Positions 40,501-45,347 of a DNA stretch of 45,347 nucleotides are shown here, piece after piece (the first letter of the stretch is position 1; every line of letters starts with the position of its first letter). Below the pieces are notes generated by a model. That model searched no databases. It was not told the origin of the DNA and worked only from the letters and a program-made list of their open reading frames with translations. The stretch comes from an uncultured Trueperaceae bacterium (GTDB lineage: Bacteria > Deinococcota > Deinococci > Deinococcales > Trueperaceae): positions 1-45,347 of the forward strand of contig CALCHY010000036.1 in assembly GCA_937907415.1 (NCBI GenBank), given 5' to 3'. A program made the position numbers and the translations under genes.

Positions 40501-42042
40501 ATGAAGAGACTAGTTACCCTGCTGGTAGTTGCCCTGATAGGCAGCTTAGGCTTCGCCCAACAAGACGGCGGCGTACTCCGTGTTGCCACCGTTAGTGAAC
40601 CCACCAGCCTCGACCCAATCACTACCAACAACATCCCTTCCCGCCTGGTGTTCATGCAGATTCACGACTCGCTTGTGAGCTACGACGAGAACCTCAATGT
40701 CGTGCCGGAACTCGCCGAGAGCTGGGACGTGAGCGACGCCGGGACTGAGTACACCTTCCACCTGCGCAGCGGCATTACCTTCCAGAACGGTGACCCGTTT
40801 ACCGCCGCCGACGTGAAGTACACGTTTGAGCAGGCTCTCAACTCCGAACTGCAGGGCCAGTGGCTAGGCATACTCTCAGGCATTACCGGCGTGGACGTCG
40901 TAGACGACCTGACCGTCGTCGTGCACGTGGCCGCCGCCGATGCGTCGTTCATCGACCAGATCGTCTACTTGGGCATCCCCAATAGCAAGGTGCACCAGGC
41001 GATTGGCGCCGACGCCTACGCCATCAACCCCGTTGGTACCGGCCCCTTCGCGTTTGTGTCTTGGGAACGTAACGGCGACCTCACGCTAAAGCGCAACGAA
41101 ACGTACTGGCTGACCCGCCCACACCTCGACGGCGTTGTCTTCCGTGCCATCCCCGAGCGCAGCGTCGCCGCTGTGGAACTCGAGTCGGGCGGCGTGGACG
41201 TTGCCATGTCGTTGAGCGCCTCTGACCTCCTTCGCTTGCGCGAGAACAGCAAGTTCGTCGTCGACGCGCGACCGACCCTCAGCTACTACTACTTGGCGAT
41301 CAACAACAAGCAGGGCCCCCTCGCCGACCGGCGCGTCCGCAAGGCACTCGCTATGGCCATCCCCATGGATCAGTTCGTTGACACCATCTTCCAGGGCGTT
41401 GGAGCCATCCGCGCTTACAGCTCGTTTGCGCCGGGCAGCCTCGCGTACAGCGAGCAGCTCGTGGCCGATTACCCCGCGTTCGACCCCGAAGGCGCCCGTG
41501 CACTTCTGGCCGAGGCCGGCTACCCCAACGGCTTCGAAACCACCATCTACACGCCCACAGATAGCAACCGCCGTCAACTAGGCGAACTCATCCAGGCAGC
41601 CTTCTCGCAGGTCGGCATAACCGCCGAAGTTCGGTCGGTTGAGTTCGGTACGCTGCTGCCCCTCACCTATAACGGTGAAGCGCCTATGTGGATCCTCGGC
41701 TGGACTAACGGCGTTGACCCGAACAACTACCTCTACGACATGTTCCACAGCGACCCGGCCGCGTGGGCCGACAACGAAGTGACGTTCAATAGCGTCCGTT
41801 ACGAGAACGCCCAGGTCGACGAATGGTTGGAAGATGCGCGCACGCTCAACAACATGGAAGACCGCTTGGTCATCTACCGTGAAGCCGCGCGCGTCATTTT
41901 CCTGGACGATACGGCACACGTGCCCGCCTATCACCAGACCAGCACGTTGGCTTACCGCACGAATGTGCAGGGAGCCTTCGCCGACCCGAACTCGGGCATC
42001 GAGCTGGTTAGCACCTACAACAACGTCTGGATTGACAACTAA
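40501..42042 (+). CDS. ABC transporter substrate-binding protein, family 5 (set F)
   Basis: A 513-residue solute-binding protein from ATG at 40501, where the signal peptide MKRLVTLLVVALIGSLGFA|QQDGG begins (cleavage near residue 19). The longer frame to 40411 would hide the signal behind 30 polar residues. Hallmarks: ATVSEPTSLDPITTNN, YTFHLRSGITFQNGDPFTAADVKYTFEQ, PVGTGPFAFVSWERNGDLTLKRNETYW and DRRVRKALAMAIPMDQF. Unlike the other sets it lies two genes after its permeases, surrounded by peptidase genes, so di- or oligopeptides are the likely ligand. A GAAGGAG stands about 11 bases upstream. Confidence 0.92.
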   Translation: MKRLVTLLVVALIGSLGFAQQDGGVLRVATVSEPTSLDPITTNNIPSRLVFMQIHDSLVSYDENLNVVPELAESWDVSDAGTEYTFHLRSGITFQNGDPFTAADVKYTFEQALNSELQGQWLGILSGITGVDVVDDLTVVVHVAAADASFIDQIVYLGIPNSKVHQAIGADAYAINPVGTGPFAFVSWERNGDLTLKRNETYWLTRPHLDGVVFRAIPERSVAAVELESGGVDVAMSLSASDLLRLRENSKFVVDARPTLSYYYLAINNKQGPLADRRVRKALAMAIPMDQFVDTIFQGVGAIRAYSSFAPGSLAYSEQLVADYPAFDPEGARALLAEAGYPNGFETTIYTPTDSNRRQLGELIQAAFSQVGITAEVRSVEFGTLLPLTYNGEAPMWILGWTNGVDPNNYLYDMFHSDPAAWADNEVTFNSVRYENAQVDEWLEDARTLNNMEDRLVIYREAARVIFLDDTAHVPAYHQTSTLAYRTNVQGAFADPNSGIELVSTYNNVWIDN

Positions 42043-42059
42043 GCAAGGTACGTCTTCTC

Positions 42060-42085
42060 GGGCGGCGCGAAGGTTCGCGCCGCCC
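42060..42085 (+). terminator. 12-bp GC hairpin after the set F binding-protein gene
   Basis: GGGCGGCGCGAA (42060-42071) and TTCGCGCCGCCC (42074-42085) are perfect 12-base arms around GG. It stands 17 bases after the binding-protein stop and 35 before the next start in the same operon. As with the hairpins at 9203 and 16593, there is no proper T-run. It probably protects the upstream message or terminates part of the transcripts. Confidence 0.75.
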
Positions 42086-42120
42086 ACCTTTCGCCCTACG
42101 GCGGTTCAATTGGAGGATTG

Positions 42121-42969
42121 ATGGCTGAGAAATTACGCATCAACGGGATTGACCTAGTGGTCGACGTGCAAGGCGAGGCGAACGAACGACTTTTCATCGG
42201 CCACCACGGCGCGCCGGGCCTCTCCTCTCACGCCGAACCCAAGCGCGCCTTCGGCAAGCTGGCCAATACGCTCAAGGTAGTAACCTTTGACGCTCGTGGT
42301 AGCGGCGACTCGGATTATGTGGGCCCTTACACGCATGAACAGTGGGTAGCAGACGTCGACTCGCTCCGCGAGCATTTCGGCGCGGAACGCTTCGTGATGG
42401 GCGGCGGTTCCTACGGCGGCTTCATGTCTCTGGAGTACGCGTTGGCGCACCCAGACCGCGTGCTGGCCCTCGTGTTGCGCGACACGGCGGCCCGCAGCTA
42501 TGGAGACACCGCTACGCGAAACGCCAAGGCTCGCGCAGCTGAGTTCCCAGGCATCACGGACGAGGTGCTGGATCGTATTTTCACAGGAACCGTCATTGAT
42601 AACGACGACTACCGGCGCAGTTTTGCGGCCATCGCGCCGCTCTATAACGTCAACCACGACCCAATTGCCACCGCTGAACGCATCGCCAACACCAAGTTCA
42701 ACTACTTGAGCAACAACTTCGCGTTCTCTCAGAACCTACCGAACTACGACCTGCGTGAGCGGCTGGCCGAAATCAAAGTGCCGGTGCTCATTACGGTAGG
42801 CCGACATGACTGGATTACGCCGGTCGAGGCAAGCGAAGAGCTTCATGCCCTGCTCCCAAATAGCGAGTTGGTGGTCTTCGAGAACTCGGGTCACTCGCCT
42901 CAAATTGAAGAACACGATGCTTGGTTCGCTACGGTGCAGAGCTTTCTGGACCGCAACGGGCTGCTCTAG
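42121..42969 (+). CDS. Prolyl-iminopeptidase-like alpha/beta hydrolase, copy 3
   Basis: A 282-residue S33-type hydrolase, the closest relative of copy 1 at 38706: identical over GERLF-type stretches such as IGHHGAPGLSSHAEPK and FDARGSGDSDYVGPYTH. Triad: S97 (GGGSYGGF), the Asp in GRHDWITP and the His in NSGHSPQIEE. ATG at 42121 has GGAGG four bases upstream. It lies immediately after the operon-internal hairpin. Recent duplication around the binding-protein gene is likely. Confidence 0.88.
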   Translation: MAEKLRINGIDLVVDVQGEANERLFIGHHGAPGLSSHAEPKRAFGKLANTLKVVTFDARGSGDSDYVGPYTHEQWVADVDSLREHFGAERFVMGGGSYGGFMSLEYALAHPDRVLALVLRDTAARSYGDTATRNAKARAAEFPGITDEVLDRIFTGTVIDNDDYRRSFAAIAPLYNVNHDPIATAERIANTKFNYLSNNFAFSQNLPNYDLRERLAEIKVPVLITVGRHDWITPVEASEELHALLPNSELVVFENSGHSPQIEEHDAWFATVQSFLDRNGLL

Positions 42970-43030
42970 ACCGCATGCCTTCTGGACGGCGGCCCCTAAA
43001 CGCAGCTGCCAAAATTGAGAGGATCACTTA

Positions 43031-44749
43031 ATGAACGAAACTGAGAAGCAGGTTCTGGAGCAGATCTCACTCGACCATCCGTGGTCGCTTGTCGAGGAAT
43101 TCTCCACCATGGTGCGCGAGCACCCTACTGACGTTAACAGGGCCGCAGACGTAATCGCCTCGCGACTCGAGGGGCTCGGGGTGCCCGTTGAGGTGCACGA
43201 CGCTCGCCTGTTCCTGAGCCTGCCAAAGCCATCATCTGTAAATGCGGGCGGCCGGGAGTTCCGCGCAAAGGCGCCGTCCATGAGCGCAATCGCCGAGGCT
43301 GGCGTGCGTGGCGAACTGACCTACGTGCCAGTGCGGGTTGGAACCGGCATCGACGATATTTTCGACACCGTCTCCGATAAGGACCTGGCGCAGAAGGACG
43401 TGCGTGGCAAGATCGTCCTAACGGACGGCTTTGCCGGGCCCGCCAACGTAGCTCAGTTCGAGGCGGCCGGTGCCGCTGCCGTAATTGCCATCAACGCGGG
43501 CGTCGACATCCATTGGGGCACCTGCACCACGGTGTGGGGCGTCCCCGACCTGCATGATCTGCCGCGCAAACCGAAGATCCCAGCTGTGGCTGTTAACCGC
43601 CCCGACGGCGAGGCGCTCATTGAGATGGCAAACCGTGGTGAAGAAGGCGTGGTCTTCGCGAACCTCGAGGAGGGCTGGTACGACTCGAAGGTGCCTGTCG
43701 TCGAGATTCCTGGAAACGAAGAGCCCGAAAAGTTCGTGCTGTTGCACGGCCACTACGACTCGTGGGACGTAGGCGTAGGCGACAACGCTACCGGCGACGC
43801 CACCATGCTCGAAGTGGCCCGCGTCCTCTGGAACAATCGCCACCTATTGCGGCGCTCGGTGCGTATTGCCTGGTGGCCCGGCCACTCTACTGGGCGTTAC
43901 GCCGGTAGTACCTGGTTCGCCGACCAGTTCGCCATTGACCTAGACGAGAACTGCGTAGCGCAAATCAATTGTGATTCGCCAGGGTGCCGTTGGGCCACCG
44001 AGTACAAGGACGTCTCGTTGACTGCCGAGACCACCACATTCGCAGCTAGTGTCATCAACGATGCGGTTGGCCAGACGATGGTGGCTGAGCGCGCAGCACA
44101 AGCAGGCGATTACTCGTTCAACAACATCGGCATCAGCGGTTACTTCATGCTTCTCTCGACCATGCCTGACGCGCTCCGCGCCGAGAAGGACTATTACGCA
44201 GTGGGCGGTTGCGGCGGCAATATCGCCTGGCATACCGAGAACGACACCCTTGAAGTGGCCGATAAAGACATTCTCCTTAAAGACATGCGCATTTACACCC
44301 TCGCCGTACTGCGTAACGCCAACGTGAGCATCTTGCCGTTTGACTGGCGCATCACCGCCGAGGAGTTCAGAGAAACATTATCGGTCTACCAAGACGCTGC
44401 TGGGGAGAATTTCAGCCTCGGCGCAGCCTTTGAGGCAACCGCCGACTTACAGCGCGCGCTAAATGAGTTCTACGCCGCGGTCGAGACTGGGCAAGCTGAC
44501 GAAGCGCGCGCCAATCACGTGATCCAACGGTTGGCTCGGCTGCTCATCCCCATTAACTTCACGCGCGAACCACGTTTCTGGCACGATCCCGCCCTCACGC
44601 TGCCGAAACTGCCCGACTTGGCGACGGCCACCACGCTTGACGAGTACGGTGAGGAATCTCTAGGGTTCGCGAAGACCCACCTGACACGTGGTCAGAACCG
44701 GTACGTTGCAACGATACGGGAAGCGACTCGGTTAGTAAGGGGCGTATAG
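43031..44749 (+). CDS. M28-family peptidase with PA-like insert and altered Glu-Glu motif
   Basis: A 572-residue cytoplasmic M28 (aminopeptidase Y-type) protein. A PA-like domain lies at about residues 110-230 (GKIVLTDGFAGPANVAQFEAAGAAAVIAINAG). The zinc-peptidase core follows: H241-x-D243 (LLHGHYDSWD), bridging D251 (VGDNATGD), D315 (INCDSPG) and H401 (IAWHTENDT). The usual Glu-Glu pair (catalytic Glu and zinc ligand) is replaced by H285-S286 in WWPGHSTGRYAGSTWFAD. I recall other bacterial M28 annotations with this GHS variant, so it is probably a subfamily. It may remove N-terminal residues from imported peptides. Last gene of operon F. ATG at 43031 with GAGAGG about ten bases upstream. Confidence 0.85.
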   Translation: MNETEKQVLEQISLDHPWSLVEEFSTMVREHPTDVNRAADVIASRLEGLGVPVEVHDARLFLSLPKPSSVNAGGREFRAKAPSMSAIAEAGVRGELTYVPVRVGTGIDDIFDTVSDKDLAQKDVRGKIVLTDGFAGPANVAQFEAAGAAAVIAINAGVDIHWGTCTTVWGVPDLHDLPRKPKIPAVAVNRPDGEALIEMANRGEEGVVFANLEEGWYDSKVPVVEIPGNEEPEKFVLLHGHYDSWDVGVGDNATGDATMLEVARVLWNNRHLLRRSVRIAWWPGHSTGRYAGSTWFADQFAIDLDENCVAQINCDSPGCRWATEYKDVSLTAETTTFAASVINDAVGQTMVAERAAQAGDYSFNNIGISGYFMLLSTMPDALRAEKDYYAVGGCGGNIAWHTENDTLEVADKDILLKDMRIYTLAVLRNANVSILPFDWRITAEEFRETLSVYQDAAGENFSLGAAFEATADLQRALNEFYAAVETGQADEARANHVIQRLARLLIPINFTREPRFWHDPALTLPKLPDLATATTLDEYGEESLGFAKTHLTRGQNRYVATIREATRLVRGV

Positions 44750-44761
44750 AGTCGATTGGCA

Positions 44762-44794
44762 CGGGCGGCGGGCTCAGGGTAACCCCGCCGCCCG
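44762..44794 (+). terminator. Terminator hairpin of operon F
   Basis: CGGGCGGCGGG (44762-44772) pairs with CCCGCCGCCCG (44784-44794), an 11-bp perfect stem with an 11-base loop, starting 13 bases after the peptidase stop. A pyrimidine-rich CTTCCCCTCCTTGGTTTCCC tract follows, which could serve in place of a T-run. Confidence 0.7.
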
Positions 44795-44887
44795 CTTCCC
44801 CTCCTTGGTTTCCCTGCCTGATCGCAGTGCCGTGGCAAGAGACGTTAAGTTTCAGGAGTCCTTGTCGCCTTATCGGGAGATTCAAGC

Positions 44888-45040
44888 GGCCTAGCATCAA
44901 ACTGGCGTTCGTCCCTCGCCGATGTGGAGATTGCTACATTTGAATGTGTCCTCTGGTTCAACTACCAGCGTCTGCCGCAACTAATCGGGGACATGCCGTA
45001 AGCCGAGTATGAGCAGATGTACCTTCTGCAGCGGGATTAG
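44888..45040 (+). pseudogene. C-terminal remnant of an IS3-family transposase
   Basis: One frame reads GLASNWRSSLADVEIATFEC then VLWFNYQRLPQLIGDMP, a stop, and AEYEQMYLLQRD before the TAG at 45038-45040. This matches the end of IS3-type OrfB proteins (typically ...DVELATLEWVDWFNxxRLxxxIGxxPPAExExxYY...), with the second Pro of PPAE mutated to a stop. Upstream the frame is lost within about 100 bp, so only the last 50 codons survive. The right inverted repeat lies 39 bases further on. Confidence 0.7.
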
Positions 45041-45078
45041 ACGGCCGCTTGGCTCAAGCCATCTAGCCTACGGAGTAG

Positions 45079-45091
45079 TCCGGGCGGTCCA
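45079..45091 (+). repeat. Probable right inverted repeat of the IS3-type element
   Basis: TCCGGGCGGTCCA resembles the right terminal repeat of many IS3-family elements (ending ...CCGGGGCGGTTCA), and ends in the CA dinucleotide expected of IS3 termini. The left end is not in the window or has been lost. Confidence 0.5.
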
Positions 45092-45302
45092 CCTCTTTCA
45101 ACCCACTGCCTGATGCTAATAGCAGCGCTCTCGACATAATCGCTGAAGCCCTTGCGGGCGTCCCACACGCTGTCGTACAGGCTCCGACAATGAGGGTGAC
45201 ACCTGCGAGCGCGAGTATCAGCGCTTTCCTCGCGAAGCTGGTCGGCTCGCCGGCGGTCGATCCCGGGGGATGCCGCTGGCGAGCCAGGGAACGTGCGGAG
45301 CT
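45092..45302 (-). other. Sequence beyond the IS end; decayed coding remnants
   Basis: No intact gene is visible. On the minus strand one frame reads LYDSVWDARKGFSDYVESA (from 45180 leftwards) and another reads RKALILALAGVTLIVGACTT, which looks like a signal peptide with a lipobox, but no start codon is placed for either. An inverted repeat GGCTCGCC/GGCGAGCC lies near 45243-45288 (plus-strand GGCTCGCC first, GGCGAGCC second) and could be the terminator of the partial gene at 45303. Confidence 0.35.
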
Positions 45303-45347
45303 TCAGTCCGCGTTGGGGATGAAGCTGTACTTGATGACGCCGGCGTC
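45303..45347 (-). CDS. C-terminal 14 codons of a gene cut by the window edge
   Basis: The minus-strand frame entering from the right edge reads DAGVIKYSFIPNAD and then TGA (45303-45305). It is followed by a GC-rich inverted repeat as expected for a gene end. Fourteen residues are too few to name a family. Confidence 0.4.
   Translation of the reverse strand, partial: DAGVIKYSFIPNAD

Noticed and set aside
1..45347. CRISPR arrays, tRNA or rRNA genes, riboswitches
   Set aside because: I saw no regularly spaced repeats, no tRNA-like cloverleaf with a CCA-type end, and no recognisable riboswitch core. A dedicated scan (tRNAscan, Rfam) would be needed to exclude them fully.

Overview
The window is a bacterial segment of moderately high GC with densely packed genes. 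It is almost entirely devoted to uptake and breakdown of small organic molecules. I lean towards the Deinococcota, perhaps near Truepera. Two things point that way: the ABC substrate-binding proteins have plain signal peptides ending in A-x-A|Q rather than lipoboxes, and at least two genes (parB and a GntR-type regulator) appear to be read from leaderless promoters. This is an inference from style, not from a marker gene. A large plasmid or second replicon is possible because a parB gene lies at the left end, but no parA or replication initiator is visible.

Layout. (1) 1-4978 is a partition/unknown region: a two-HTH hypothetical protein, two more unknown proteins, ParB, and about 1 kb of apparently gene-free DNA with a 28-bp perfect palindrome. 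(2) 4979-13814, minus strand (operon A): GntR-type regulator, two oligopeptide-type permeases, a substrate-binding protein, an M19 dipeptidase-like protein, an aspartoacylase/AstE-like deacylase and two more M19-like proteins. (3) 14147-22636: a divergent IclR regulator and a plus-strand operon B: substrate-binding protein, two permeases, creatininase-family hydrolase, enolase-superfamily enzyme, RidA, KDPG aldolase and KDG kinase. This is a sugar-acid route ending in pyruvate plus glyceraldehyde 3-phosphate. (4) 22637-23394: remnant of an IS1634-like transposase. (5) 23395-31493, minus strand (operon E): IclR, a SAF-domain small subunit, two UxaA-type large subunits, substrate-binding protein, two permeases and a beta-lactamase-fold serine hydrolase. 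It is divergent from a plus-strand pair, an M19-like protein and a fumarylacetoacetase-fold enzyme resembling 2-keto-3-deoxy-sugar-acid dehydratases. (6) 33966-44794: a third IclR regulator divergent from operon F: Asp/Glu/hydantoin racemase, two nitroreductases, two permeases, three prolyl-iminopeptidase-like hydrolases around a substrate-binding protein, and an M28-type peptidase. (7) 44795-45347: remnant of an IS3-type transposase with its right end, and the last 14 codons of a minus-strand gene.

How the parts work together. Four complete sets of binding protein plus two permeases of the peptide/nickel/oligosaccharide (family 5) type are present. None has an ATPase gene, so they probably share ATPases encoded elsewhere. 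Two sets (A, F) sit with peptidases and amidohydrolases and look like peptide or acylated amino-acid scavenging. The other two (B, E) sit with sugar-acid enzymes, so the 'dipeptide transporter' label would mislead there. In at least three sets the binding-protein gene is followed by a strong GC hairpin inside the operon, a likely device for raising its expression over the downstream genes.

The most unusual points are these. The two UxaA-type large subunits in operon E have lost opposite halves of the family's conserved motifs. The four M19-like proteins show a similar complementary loss of metal ligands. There is also the 28-bp palindrome beside parB.
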